Below are positions 9,338 through 17,790 of a DNA stretch of 35,777 nucleotides, one piece after another. The stretch spans positions 1-35,777 of the forward strand of contig NZ_CBRF02000045.1 of NCBI RefSeq assembly GCF_000470315.2, read 5' to 3'. Made by a program: the position numbers and the translations under genes. The notes beneath the pieces were generated by a model, which was not told where the DNA came from, ran no database searches, and saw only the letters and a program-made list of their open reading frames with translations. Each line of letters starts with the position of its first letter. The first letter of the stretch is position 1. The stretch comes from Psychromonas sp. SP041. Lineage in GTDB: Bacteria > Pseudomonadota > Gammaproteobacteria > Enterobacterales > Psychromonadaceae.

Positions 9338-10144
9338 TTAGCGGCATCGCTTTACTGTTTTTTCAATTAATTTTCGCGCGATTGTCCCATGTTTTGGCAT
9401 CAGAGGTAAATCATCGATATCGTACCAATTGGCTTCAATCAACTCATTAGGCTGAATATTTATCTCGCCTGACGCATAGTCAGCAGTAAACCCCATCATT
9501 AAAGAATGTGGAAAAGGCCAAGGTTGGCTCGTCACATATTGAATGTTCTTAACCTTAAGACCAACTTCTTCGAAAACTTCACGTTCTACACAGGCCTCTA
9601 GCGTTTCACCTGCTTCAGTAAAACCAGCTAAGGTCGTATAAACGGGATAATTATCTTTTTGATGACGGTTATGTAAAGCCAATAGGATTTTTTTATGCTT
9701 ACGAATTGCCACAATAATACAAGGTGATACACGCGGATAAGCACGATGTTGGCAGTGATAGCATTTCATCGCAACTTCCCAATCGATCTCTTGCATTGGT
9801 TTGCCACACTGACCACAATACCGATGGGTTTTATAAAACAAAGCGATTTGAAATGCACGCCCTGCCATTTCAAATAACAGGTCGTGAGCTTTGCCTAATA
9901 ATGAGCGTAAACTAACATATTCACCCAACCCCATATCCAAACTGCTTTCCACTTCAACTAAATAACACGGATAATTATTATAGCTTCCCAATAACCGTTT
10001 ATTGTCTGTCGCGTGTTCAGGAAAAGGTAGCTCTTCAATGCATCCAAAAGGGATAAGATCACCTTTATCTAAAGCAACCAATTTACCTTCTGATAAAATA
10101 AGCCACCATGCGTTGTCGTTCAACGCGGTTTTTAACTCTGACAT
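9338..10144 (-). CDS. nudC: NAD+ diphosphatase / NAD-RNA decapping Nudix hydrolase
   Basis: NudC cleaves NAD(H) to NMN(H) and AMP and removes NAD caps from RNA. The 268-residue protein has the four-cysteine zinc ribbon CGQCGKPM...CYHCQH (about residues 114-134), the Nudix box GFTEAGETLEACVEREVFEEVG (about 173-194) with the catalytic REVFEEVG intact, and the SQPWPFPHSLMMGF motif that marks the NADH pyrophosphatase branch. It lies divergently from rsd and upstream of hemE. Confidence 0.95.
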   Translation of the reverse strand: MSELKTALNDNAWWLILSEGKLVALDKGDLIPFGCIEELPFPEHATDNKRLLGSYNNYPCYLVEVESSLDMGLGEYVSLRSLLGKAHDLLFEMAGRAFQIALFYKTHRYCGQCGKPMQEIDWEVAMKCYHCQHRAYPRVSPCIIVAIRKHKKILLALHNRHQKDNYPVYTTLAGFTEAGETLEACVEREVFEEVGLKVKNIQYVTSQPWPFPHSLMMGFTADYASGEINIQPNELIEANWYDIDDLPLMPKHGTIARKLIEKTVKRCR

Positions 10145-10432
10145 GTTGAATACTCATTTTCGGGAGTGATAAATAATATAGTGCAATATCAAGCAGGTAT
10201 TGAACAAGTGTTATTTTTATCTTATCAAGGTAACAACACATTAAACTTACAAATTAAAAGTCACAGCAACGATTAATGTAAAATATTTGTATTTCAAGCG
10301 ATTACATTGGGCATAAGCTCACAGTAATGATGTGGTTACCTATATAAACTAAATTTATATTGACGGATGCCGCTATTTGACTTAATTTTTACCTAGTTAA
10401 CTTTATAGCTATTTCATTTAAAAGAGGTTTTT

Positions 10433-10906
10433 ATGCTTAAAAAAATAAAGCAAGCAAAAGAAGAATGGGGTGGCACACTTTCTGTTTTAGATAACTGGTT
10501 AGACGAACGCCAAAAACTAGTGATTTTATATTGTAAATTAGCAGGTTTACCGCCATACCAAGAAGAAAAACAAGGCTTACCAAATCAAGCTTTAATCACA
10601 GAATTTTGCCAAGGTTTATTAGACTATGCTTCAACAGGTCACTTTGAAGTTTATGAACAAATCATAGAGAAATCTAAATTAAGTGGAGAAGAAAACTTAA
10701 AAATAGCACAAGAGCTATATTCTAGAATAACCACGACAACCGACACTGCATTAAATTTCAATGATACTTATGCAGAGAATGCATCAGACAAAACATTGTT
10801 AAATTTCGATAGAGATTTATCTGAGTTAGGTCAAATAATGGAAAGTCGATTTGAACGAGAAGATCAATTATTGGAAGTCGTTCACCTGAACCATACTCTT
10901 GCATAG
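10433..10906 (+). CDS. rsd: Regulator of sigma D (anti-sigma70 factor Rsd)
   Basis: Rsd/AlgQ proteins bind region 4 of sigma70 and favour alternative sigma factors in stationary phase. The 157-residue protein is all helical in character, with the family start (KQAKEEWGGTLSVLDNWLDERQKLVILYCKLAGLPPY) and LPNQALITEFCQGLLDYASTGHFEVYEQI. The start follows AAGAGG at good spacing. It diverges from nudC across 288 bases that presumably hold both promoters, and a strong terminator follows at 10971. Confidence 0.93.
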   Translation: MLKKIKQAKEEWGGTLSVLDNWLDERQKLVILYCKLAGLPPYQEEKQGLPNQALITEFCQGLLDYASTGHFEVYEQIIEKSKLSGEENLKIAQELYSRITTTTDTALNFNDTYAENASDKTLLNFDRDLSELGQIMESRFEREDQLLEVVHLNHTLA

Positions 10907-10970
10907 TAAATCGAATAGTTTTGTTTTCATGATGAAGCTAAGATTTAAAAAGTAATAAATTAACACTAAA

Positions 10971-10995
10971 AAACAATCTATACAGATTGTTTTTT
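10971..10995. terminator. Intrinsic terminator after rsd
   Basis: AAACAATCT (10971-10979) pairs with AGATTGTTT (10984-10992) around ATAC, followed by TTT on the plus strand and preceded by an A-run. It lies between the convergent rsd and the minus-strand gene ending at 11054 and may serve both. Confidence 0.8.
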
Positions 10996-11053
10996 AGTAC
11001 TTGAACTCAACTAATAAGCTAAAGTGCTTTACGACAAAAAATAAGTATTCGAC

Positions 11054-11395
11054 TTACAAGTGCGGTACTTGAGAATCTAAACTATTTTTAACTAATAAGA
11101 AATATTCTTTAATAAAAAGCACTTGCTCTTCTGACGCATTATGTTCCCAGCATTTACCTAATATTTGTTCCATATCGTCAACAATTCTATCGCCTTCAGC
11201 AACCACTATTAAACGTGTTTCATTACTCAATTGAGGTTGTTGCTGACAAAATGTCATTAATAAATTAGCCACTTCATCTAATACGATATCGGCAATGACT
11301 TGCCCACTTCCAGAGCTTGCAGCCCCTTCGAAGATATTTAAATTATCAGCAAAATAACCTATACATGATTCGTATGCTTCACTTTTTAATAACAT
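11054..11395 (-). CDS. Conserved hypothetical protein, DUF3802-like
   Basis: This acidic 113-residue protein of mostly helical character resembles, by my recollection, the DUF3802 family of marine Vibrionales and Alteromonadales: an opening ESCIGYFADNLNIFE, a GxxIADIVLDEVANLLMTFCQQQPQL segment, and a C-terminal SEEQVLFIKEYFLLVKNSLD. No signal peptide, membrane segment or catalytic motif is visible. It lies 84 bases downstream of the M23 peptidase on the same strand, so the two may be co-transcribed. Function unknown. Confidence 0.6.
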   Translation of the reverse strand: MLLKSEAYESCIGYFADNLNIFEGAASSGSGQVIADIVLDEVANLLMTFCQQQPQLSNETRLIVVAEGDRIVDDMEQILGKCWEHNASEEQVLFIKEYFLLVKNSLDSQVPHL

Positions 11396-11479
11396 AACTA
11401 CTAAACTCTACCTGTTATAAACTATTAATAAACAATGCTTAAATTTTAATATTCATTATTAAACATTGTCATATTCTCG

Positions 11480-12808
11480 TTAAAATTCACCCATTTCACG
11501 TAAAGAAAGATCTCTACGAGCATTAAATGCTTTTAACTCTTTTTTAGGCATTTCTTGTGACAACGGTAAATCAACTGTCATCGCATTAACCGGTTTATTA
11601 TAGACATGGAACTCATAGTGTAAATGCGCACCTGTCGAGCGTCCTGTATTACCAGACTTAGCAATTAATTGGTCTATCGCAACACGCTGCCCTTTATGGA
11701 CTAATATCTTACTTAAATGCAGGAAACGAGTCGTATATTTACGACCATGTTTAATCACAATATAATTACCTGCTGCAGGATGATAGCCAGCACGAAGCAC
11801 AACCCCATCGCCAGTAGCATAAACATTTGTGCCTACCGGTACAGCAAAGTCAGTGCCATTATGTGGGCTAACTCGTTTTGTTATAGGGTGTAGTCGCTTA
11901 GGATTAAAACGAGAACTAATACGAGGTTTACCATTCACTGGGTAACGGCGGTAAGCTTTGCTTAGGCCTCTACCCTTTTTATCATAATAACGACCATCTT
12001 CATTTAAAAATGCCGTGTAATTGCGTGAACGAGTCTTAATAATAATAGCTAACACTTCACTATCAAAACTATAAGCTCCTTCGATATATTGCTTTGCCAC
12101 TAAAACATGAAAGGTATCACCAACACGTAACTGACGATTGAAATCAAACTGTTCTGATAGTGCACTTGAAATTTGTTGAATTTGGCTAGCCGATAAACCA
12201 CTTTTTTTAGCACTGACGTAAAAGCTACCAGTCACACTGCCCTGGTAGTAACTATTACGCCATTCGCCTTCCTTTATTTCTAGATTGGAAGTGTAGCCAC
12301 CATCCTTCAAAACAAAACTTAAAGTATTAGCACGGTCAATAATAACTTTTAATGCCAGTAATTGATTGTCGGGACTAACTAATAATTGTACGACTTGACC
12401 GGGTATTAAATTAGCAAGGCGCAAATGTTCAGTATCCGCCTCTAATAACTCTTGTAAAACAGCCGCTGAAATACTTTCATTAGAAAAAATTTCACTTAAT
12501 GTATCGCCAGCAGAAATAGTGATCTCAACTTCACGGTTACCAGAGAAATCAGGAAATAATTTATCACTATTATTACGAATGGCATTTAAAGGTTCTGCGA
12601 CAGCATACTCACCTTTCAATGAATCACTAATGGGTAAGGCTAATTCTCTCTTAATAGTTTTACCACTATGATGACTAGGTGGTATCAAGCTCACAAACAA
12701 CAAGAAAAAGAACAATGCAATAATCGCCCAAAAATGTAGGCGAGGCAGATTATTAATAAAAGAAAGTGCTTTTCTAAACATGTTTTTACATTGAAACAAT
12801 AAAGGCAT
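11480..12808 (-). CDS. M23-family murein endopeptidase (MepM-like)
   Basis: The protein is anchored in the inner membrane by a hydrophobic segment near residues 23-42 and acts in the periplasm on peptidoglycan cross-links. A LysM-like/OapA region (ISAGDTLSEIFSNESI, about 100-150) precedes the C-terminal LytM domain. Zinc ligands are visible as H316 and D320 in HNGTDFAVP and HLH at 395-397; the general catalytic H in RFLHLSKI is also present. The 442-residue length and the NAMTVDLP tail resemble MepM (YebA). An alternative start at 12781 would drop nine residues. It diverges from metK. Confidence 0.88.
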   Translation of the reverse strand: MPLLFQCKNMFRKALSFINNLPRLHFWAIIALFFFLLFVSLIPPSHHSGKTIKRELALPISDSLKGEYAVAEPLNAIRNNSDKLFPDFSGNREVEITISAGDTLSEIFSNESISAAVLQELLEADTEHLRLANLIPGQVVQLLVSPDNQLLALKVIIDRANTLSFVLKDGGYTSNLEIKEGEWRNSYYQGSVTGSFYVSAKKSGLSASQIQQISSALSEQFDFNRQLRVGDTFHVLVAKQYIEGAYSFDSEVLAIIIKTRSRNYTAFLNEDGRYYDKKGRGLSKAYRRYPVNGKPRISSRFNPKRLHPITKRVSPHNGTDFAVPVGTNVYATGDGVVLRAGYHPAAGNYIVIKHGRKYTTRFLHLSKILVHKGQRVAIDQLIAKSGNTGRSTGAHLHYEFHVYNKPVNAMTVDLPLSQEMPKKELKAFNARRDLSLREMGEF

Positions 12809-12996
12809 AAAAGATCTCGATTAGACAGGGGAAACATAACCGCAAAATTAAAATGGATGCGAGTATAACTCATACACAAACTATCTTTAAGAAAATAAAA
12901 CAGTAATTTTAATCAGCTTCGACCATTAATGTAGGTAATCAGTTCTATCTTATTTAAAAAGAATAGGGTGTTATCCGTCACAAAAAAATGTAAGAT

Positions 12997-13020
12997 GGAC
13001 GTCTAGATGTAAAAACATCC
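12997..13020. promoter_or_regulatory. Possible MetJ operator (three met boxes) upstream of metK
   Basis: Three adjacent 8-mers can be read against the met box AGACGTCT: GGACGTCT (7/8), AGATGTAA (5/8) and AAACATCC (5/8). They end 36 bases before the metK start, where MetJ would overlap the promoter. metK is a classical MetJ target in gammaproteobacteria; the outer boxes are weak. Confidence 0.45.
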
Positions 13021-13056
13021 AAACCAGTTTAATCAAATAGCCGAATAGGAGTTCAC

Positions 13057-14205
13057 ATGTCACGTGACTTATTTACTTCAGAATCAGTTTCTGAAGGACA
13101 TCCAGATAAAATCGCCGATCAAATTTCTGATGCCGTACTTGATGCCATTTTAAAACAAGATACTAAAGCACGCGTTGCTTGTGAAACCTACGTCAAAACC
13201 GGAATGGTGATGGTTGGTGGTGAAATCACTACTGATGCATGGGTTGATATTGAACAAATCACACGTGATACCGTACGTGAAATTGGTTACACAAGCTCAG
13301 AAATGGGTTTTGATGCAGATTCTTGTGCCGTACTAAATGTTGTTGGTAAACAGTCTCCTGATATTAATCAAGGCGTTGACCGTTCAGACCCTCGTGAACA
13401 AGGTGCGGGTGACCAAGGTTTAATGTTTGGTTATGCAACCAATGAAACAGAAGTATTCATGCCTGCTCCTATTACTTACGCTCACCGTCTTGTTAAAAAA
13501 CAAGCTGAGGTACGTAAAAGTGGTCAACTAGATTGGTTACGTCCAGATGCAAAAAGCCAAGTTACTTTTGCTTATGATGAAGGAAAAATTGTTGGTATTG
13601 ATGCTGTTGTACTGTCAACGCAACATCGTGAAGATATTAAACAATCAGACTTAGTTGAAGCGGTAATGGAAGAAATCATTAAACCAGTTTTACCAGCAGA
13701 ATGGTTAACTGAACGCACTAAATTCCATATCAATCCAACAGGTCGTTTTGTGATCGGTGGTCCAGTAGGTGACTGTGGCTTAACAGGCCGTAAAATTATC
13801 GTAGATACTTACGGTGGTACAGCACGTCACGGTGGCGGAGCATTCTCAGGTAAAGATCCTTCAAAAGTTGACCGTAGTGCCGCTTATGCAGCTCGTTACG
13901 TAGCAAAAAACATTGTAGCTGCTGGTTTAGCAGATCGTTGTGAGATTCAAGTTTCTTACGCAATTGGTGTTGCAGAGCCTACATCAATCAGTGTTGAAAC
14001 ATTTGGTACTGAAAAAGTAGCAAAAAGCTTAATCGTTAGCTTAGTAAGCGAGCATTTTGACCTACGCCCTTACGGCTTAATTGAGATGTTAGACCTAATT
14101 AAACCTATCTATAAAGAAACGGCTGCGTATGGGCACTTTGGACGTGAGCACTTCCCTTGGGAAGCGCTAGACAAAGTTGAAGCGTTAAAAGCAGCAGCAT
14201 TTTAA
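13057..14205 (+). CDS. metK: S-adenosylmethionine synthetase
   Basis: MetK makes S-adenosylmethionine from methionine and ATP. The 382-residue protein keeps the family signatures: [19 protein letters not shown] at the N-terminus, [12 protein letters not shown] near 118, and the phosphate-binding [19 protein letters not shown] near 265. The ATG follows AGGAG at ideal spacing. It stands divergent from the M23 peptidase and 35 bases ahead of sprT, with no strong terminator between, so the two may be co-transcribed. Confidence 0.98.
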   Translation: MSRDLFTSESVSEGHPDKIADQISDAVLDAILKQDTKARVACETYVKTGMVMVGGEITTDAWVDIEQITRDTVREIGYTSSEMGFDADSCAVLNVVGKQSPDINQGVDRSDPREQGAGDQGLMFGYATNETEVFMPAPITYAHRLVKKQAEVRKSGQLDWLRPDAKSQVTFAYDEGKIVGIDAVVLSTQHREDIKQSDLVEAVMEEIIKPVLPAEWLTERTKFHINPTGRFVIGGPVGDCGLTGRKIIVDTYGGTARHGGGAFSGKDPSKVDRSAAYAARYVAKNIVAAGLADRCEIQVSYAIGVAEPTSISVETFGTEKVAKSLIVSLVSEHFDLRPYGLIEMLDLIKPIYKETAAYGHFGREHFPWEALDKVEALKAAAF

Positions 14206-14240
14206 TTAATCGTTTTATAAAAACGATTTAATATTTAATC

Positions 14241-14747
14241 ATGCTTACGTTTGAAGATAAAAAAGCACTCGCAGTGAAAGGTGAAGATTGTTTCATTTTA
14301 GCCGAGTGCTTTTTTGATCGCGCTTTTCCTCGTCCCAGTTATTTATTTAACCAACGAGGCCGTAGTGCAGGTTCTGCTCACCTACAAAAAAACCTGATCA
14401 AATTTAACCCTATCTTATACATGCAAAATAAAACTACTTTTATAGAACACGTAGTAGCACACGAGATTGCTCACCTGATCACGTATCAATTATTTGGAAG
14501 AGTTCGTCCTCACGGTAAAGAGTGGCAAAATATTATGACTCAAGTATTTAAATTACCTGCAAATACCACCCATCAATTAGACATTAGCGATGTACAAGGG
14601 CAACTATTTCCCTATCGTTGCTTATGCACAGAACACCAATTGACCATACGTCGACACAATAAGATAAAAAAAGGTACAAGTTACCTGTGTAGGAAATGCA
14701 AATCCCCTCTTACCCCTGCTAACGAAAAAAATGTATTAAAACCTTAA
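14241..14747 (+). CDS. sprT: SprT-family zinc metalloprotein
   Basis: SprT proteins share the SprT-like zinc-metallopeptidase fold of eukaryotic Spartan; the bacterial role is poorly known. The 168 residues show HEIAH (in VVAHEIAHLITYQLFG, near residue 74), a downstream His in RVRPHGKEW as third ligand, and a C-terminal zinc-ribbon with CLCTEHQ and YLCRKCKSPL. The gene follows metK closely; metK-sprT is a recurrent gammaproteobacterial pair. Confidence 0.9.
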   Translation: MLTFEDKKALAVKGEDCFILAECFFDRAFPRPSYLFNQRGRSAGSAHLQKNLIKFNPILYMQNKTTFIEHVVAHEIAHLITYQLFGRVRPHGKEWQNIMTQVFKLPANTTHQLDISDVQGQLFPYRCLCTEHQLTIRRHNKIKKGTSYLCRKCKSPLTPANEKNVLKP

Positions 14748-14848
14748 CTAACCTCTTAAAAGATGAATTTAAAAAGGTAAAAGTAAAACGAGGTAAAGTA
14801 GTGGGATACAAGTTAGCAATATTCAACATAAGCGATAACGAAAATAAA

Positions 14849-14895
14849 TATAGAAAGAAAGTATAGAAAGAAAGTATAGAAAGAAAGTATAGAAG
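14849..14895 (+). repeat. 13-bp tandem repeat, 3.6 copies
   Basis: The unit TATAGAAAGAAAG is repeated perfectly three times (14849-14887) followed by a partial TATAGAAG. It lies in non-coding DNA about 100 bases after sprT. The purine-rich strand bias and perfect copies point to replication slippage. Confidence 0.9.
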
Positions 14896-15191
14896 TTATA
14901 AGAAGATAGAAGGTATAGAAAATAGTTAGCGGTGTTAAGCATGAATTTGATATGGGATTAATATTGCAACTACTCCAACCCCCCGCCTTTATAGCTGCAA
15001 TATTAATTTTACCATTTTACTTTTTACTATTACACCAACAGATGGCTTTTACCCTGCGGTGTAGATACGCTTTTTCATCATCAAAAGCCTACCTTAATGA
15101 CCAAGCTTTCACTGTGCGATGAAAGTCAGTCTCATCATCCATTATCAACGGCAATAGAAACCGAAATGAATAATGATGGTTTCTGATAGTG
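14896..15191. other. Gene-poor stretch with an inverted repeat and an unsupported small ORF
   Basis: A perfect 12-bp inverted repeat, ATTAATATTGCA (14957-14968) and TGCAATATTAAT (14996-15007), encloses 27 bases. An ORF of 56 codons (14952-15122, plus strand, one hydrophobic segment PPAFIAAILILPFYFLLL) overlaps it but has no good ribosome site. I recognise no gene. Confidence 0.4.
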
Positions 15192-15348
15192 AAAAAAGAA
15201 TAGGACGATTCCTATCACTACCACGGACAAAGAATACTTAATCTTATCTATTTCGACACTGAACTATATTCATTTTCACTTCTTCTGGACGAAAGAAATA
15301 TCACATGACTGAACAATAATAAACAAGAAAGTGTGTGTCTCTGCCAAC
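15192..15348 (-). ncRNA. Candidate Fur-controlled small RNA
   Basis: A leftward promoter at 15355-15384 would start a transcript near 15348, and a short hairpin ATAGGA-CGAT-TCCTAT (15200-15215) followed on the minus strand by TCTTTTTT (ending 15192) would end it after about 155 nt. No ORF longer than about ten codons with a ribosome site lies between. I do not see the conserved RyhB core (ACATTGCTCACATTGC). Either an iron-responsive regulatory RNA or a leader of a lost gene would fit. Confidence 0.35.
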
Positions 15349-15354
15349 AACTTA

Positions 15355-15384
15355 ATGATAATAGATATCATTATCACATGTCAA
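15355..15384 (-). promoter_or_regulatory. Sigma70 promoter overlapped by a Fur-box-like palindrome
   Basis: On the minus strand TTGACA (15384-15379) is a perfect -35, followed after 18 bases by TATCAT (15360-15355), 5/6 of the -10 consensus. Between and across them GATAATAGATATCATTATC (15357-15375) matches the 19-bp Fur consensus at 15 of 19 positions, with perfect outer GATAAT/ATTATC arms. Fur binding here would block RNA polymerase. Confidence 0.55.
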
Positions 15385-15493
15385 CATTTTAGATGAAGTA
15401 TTTTTAATAAATGATAAATAAAGTGAACAAATAACCTTCAAAAAATCAGACAAAATAGTCATAAAGTATTGAATATAGGTATTTAAAACGAAA

Positions 15494-15520
15494 AAAATCC
15501 GATACTTGAGATCGGATTTT
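15494..15520 (-). terminator. Terminator of the trmH-rimI-holD transcript
   Basis: AAAATCCGAT (15494-15503) pairs with ATCGGATTTT (15511-15520) around ACTTGAG; on the minus strand seven T follow. It lies about 200 bases past the methyltransferase stop and separates that operon from the Fur-box region. Confidence 0.8.
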
Positions 15521-15716
15521 AATATGAAAATTTATTAATGACGTTAGCCATAAAAACTTTATTTTCAATAAAAAGACATGCAAATGGCTGATAATAGATT
15601 TTTAGACATTGATATTTAAGACCTTTGATTTAACGTCTATTAATGTAACGGCTGTATTTTTTAATATCTGTTTTTTTAATAGCTGTCTTTTAGCATCTAT
15701 TTTTAACACCTATAAT

Positions 15717-16460
15717 TTAACGCATAAAGTTATCTAAAATAATGCCAGTGGCCATCGCTACATTTAATGACTCAGCTTGACCAAAATTAGGGATGGTTAT
15801 TTTATCCGTAATAAATGCACTCACACCTTCAGAAATGCCATGAGACTCGCTCCCCATTACAATAAATGCACTATTAGGTAATTGGCTTTTATGGAGATTT
15901 TTACCCTCTAAAAATGCACCGTAGACAGGTTTATCCTGTGATGATAGATACTCACATAAGTCAGTATGGCTAACTTGCACTCGCACGAAAGACCCCATCG
16001 TCGCGGCAATCACTTTAGGGTTATAAAGGTCTGCACAGTCCGTACTACAAATAATATGTTTAATACCATACCAATCAGCGACGCGAATAATAGTGCCTAA
16101 ATTACCTGGGTCACCTACCTGATCTAACACCAAAATTAATTCATCATTATTAATCGTTGGCGCTTCATAAGCTTTACACTTAACAATAGCAATCACACTA
16201 TTATTAGTTTTTAGCGTGCCTGCTTTTTGTAACTCTTCTACCGAACTTTCAACAGTTAAACTAACCAATTGTTGAGCACTTAATGACGCAGCATATTTAT
16301 TAATATATTCCGTTGTTGCAAATATATTCACTATTTCAAAATCAGAATTAAATAACTCACCCACATTTTTCTCGCCTTGTACTAAAAATAGACCAGACTT
16401 TTTACGTTGTTTTTTTTGCTCTAATGAGTGAATAAGTTTTAACTGATTTTTAGAGATCAT
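15717..16460 (-). CDS. TrmH/SpoU-family RNA 2'-O-methyltransferase
   Basis: This 247-residue SPOUT enzyme is expected to transfer a methyl group from SAM to a ribose 2'-OH in rRNA or tRNA. The N-terminal substrate-binding domain (SGLFLVQGEKNVGELF) is followed by the knotted catalytic domain with motif 1 DPGNLGTIIRVADWYG, motif 2 IVMGSESHGIS and motif 3 IPNFGQAESLNVAMATGIIL. The catalytic Arg (TIIR) and Asn (SLNV) are present. It is close to the YsgA/TsnR-like branch, but the target base cannot be told. It follows rimI by 58 bases on the same strand. Confidence 0.88.
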   Translation of the reverse strand: MISKNQLKLIHSLEQKKQRKKSGLFLVQGEKNVGELFNSDFEIVNIFATTEYINKYAASLSAQQLVSLTVESSVEELQKAGTLKTNNSVIAIVKCKAYEAPTINNDELILVLDQVGDPGNLGTIIRVADWYGIKHIICSTDCADLYNPKVIAATMGSFVRVQVSHTDLCEYLSSQDKPVYGAFLEGKNLHKSQLPNSAFIVMGSESHGISEGVSAFITDKITIPNFGQAESLNVAMATGIILDNFMR

Positions 16461-16518
16461 AAAATTTCCAATTATAAGTAACAGCGCATGGCTTTTTATA
16501 AGTTACAACACATAGCGT

Positions 16519-17010
16519 TTATAAGTAACAACACATAATCAGGGCATCTTCACGCCCGTTATGGGTTGGGTAATAGGCAGTTCGCACATCAACTTCAACA
16601 AAATCTAAATTTTCATAAAGCTTAATTGCAGTTTGATTTGAGGCTCTGACTTCAAGCCAGATTTCTTCTTGCGATAATGTTCTAGCAAATGTTTTTAAAT
16701 AAGATAATAAAGCACGCCCAACACCTTGCCCTTGATGAGAAGCAGAAACAGCAATATTTAATAACGTCACTTCACCCGCAACATAACTCGCAATGAAATA
16801 ACCCACTACTTCTTCATCGAGCATCAATACATGGTTAATATAACGTTTACCAAAGTTACTTAAAAATAGTTTTTCTGACCATGGATGGCTATGTACAGAC
16901 GATTCGATAGTAAATATTGATGGTATATCTGTCACCGCCATCGCGATAATAGATTGATTACTGTTGATAGGCACAGAACTGCTTCCAAAGTACTTTTTTA
17001 GCATTGCCAT
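16519..17010 (-). CDS. rimI: Ribosomal protein bS18 alanine N-acetyltransferase
   Basis: RimI acetylates the N-terminal Ala of ribosomal protein bS18. The GNAT core is clear: SSVHSHPWSEKLFLSNFGKRY, VTLLNIAVSASHQGQGVGRALLSYL (with the acetyl-CoA loop QGQGVG), and LEVRASNQTAIKLYENLDFVEVDVRTAYYP. The protein is 163 residues, about 15 longer than usual, because the only upstream start codons give an extra N-terminus (MAMLKKYFGSSS). The frame overlaps the end of holD by 53 bases, pointing to translational coupling; holD-rimI overlap is also seen in E. coli. Confidence 0.92.
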   Translation of the reverse strand: MAMLKKYFGSSSVPINSNQSIIAMAVTDIPSIFTIESSVHSHPWSEKLFLSNFGKRYINHVLMLDEEVVGYFIASYVAGEVTLLNIAVSASHQGQGVGRALLSYLKTFARTLSQEEIWLEVRASNQTAIKLYENLDFVEVDVRTAYYPTHNGREDALIMCCYL

Positions 17011-17353
17011 TGACGGCTAGCGTCGCTAAAGAGGGAGAATGTAACAATTGATGTGTTACTGAAGTTTCAATTTCACCGATGGTTGACCAAATTAAATGAG
17101 GCAATGTTCCTTGCTGACTTTCAAATTGAGCCAGAGAACAATAAACAACACTATCAACATTAATATTAAAGGCATTGAGAATAGCAGGCATCAATTCATG
17201 ACTTTTATCTGCCTCTGTACATACCACAAGTAATTTACAAACAGAAAGGTTTAATTGCTTAAGCATTTCCTCTGTTTTAAATAATGTTGGTTTTCTTACT
17301 TGCCAGTGGGTAATACCCATTTCTTGTAAAAAAACTGCTTGTTGGTGTTTCAT
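16958..17353 (-). CDS. holD: DNA polymerase III psi subunit
   Basis: Psi is the small clamp-loader-associated subunit that, with chi, links the polymerase III holoenzyme to SSB. The 131-residue protein has the family N-terminus FLQEMGITHWQVRKPTLF, a central KLLVVCTEADKSHELMPAILNAFN segment, and the C-terminal LATLAVNGNAKKVLWKQFCAYQ that matches the E. coli pattern. Its end overlaps rimI. Identification rests on both sequence and the conserved holD-rimI order, since psi proteins are poorly conserved. Confidence 0.87.
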   Translation of the reverse strand: MKHQQAVFLQEMGITHWQVRKPTLFKTEEMLKQLNLSVCKLLVVCTEADKSHELMPAILNAFNINVDSVVYCSLAQFESQQGTLPHLIWSTIGEIETSVTHQLLHSPSLATLAVNGNAKKVLWKQFCAYQQ

Positions 17354-17790
17354 AACTAGCCCAAATAAAAATAATCGAGATTCAAAGGGTTAATATAACA
17401 TTTAATGATGATGAATCGAAATTTTATAGTCTTTCAAATTAATTATAGGGTTAATTTTAACAAGCTGAATACAAGCTAACTTATAGTTTAAAAATTAAGT
17501 AAATAAATCATATAAAAAGTAAATTAATTAACCTCTTGGTCAACTATTACTCTATAAAAACACAAATATGAGCAAATAAAAGTAATAAAATACTTTTATT
17601 TTTGACCAAGTAGTCATAAATGATATTTAATAATTGTCGATATTGATCACATAAATTAATGTGATCGATTGAAAATTATTACACTAAGTTAGATAAAGGG
17701 CGTGAGAAATGTGTTTCAAATCACAAAAAAGTATAAATATGCAAGGCTTTATCAAACAAAAGTCCTTTCAAATAGTAAGGGATTACTAAC
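17354..17790. other. Long AT-rich promoter region ahead of the ABC operon
   Basis: The 437 bases hold no gene. Two symmetric elements stand out: CTTGGTCAA (17535-17543) with its exact inverse TTGACCAAG (17602-17610), and the hairpin-like GATCACAT-AAATTA-ATGTGATC (17645-17666). Either could be a regulator site for the transporter operon; neither matches a consensus I know. The second has TCACA and TGTGA in the opposite order to a CRP site. Confidence 0.5.

Noticed and set aside
14849-14895. Tandem repeat as a CRISPR array
   Set aside because: The 13-bp units are directly adjacent with no spacers, and no cas gene is in the window.
15192-15348. Assignment of the candidate RNA as RyhB
   Set aside because: The conserved RyhB core could not be found on either strand.
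17645-17666. CRP binding site
   Set aside because: The half-sites are in the order TCACA...TGTGA, the reverse of the CRP palindrome TGTGA-N6-TCACA.
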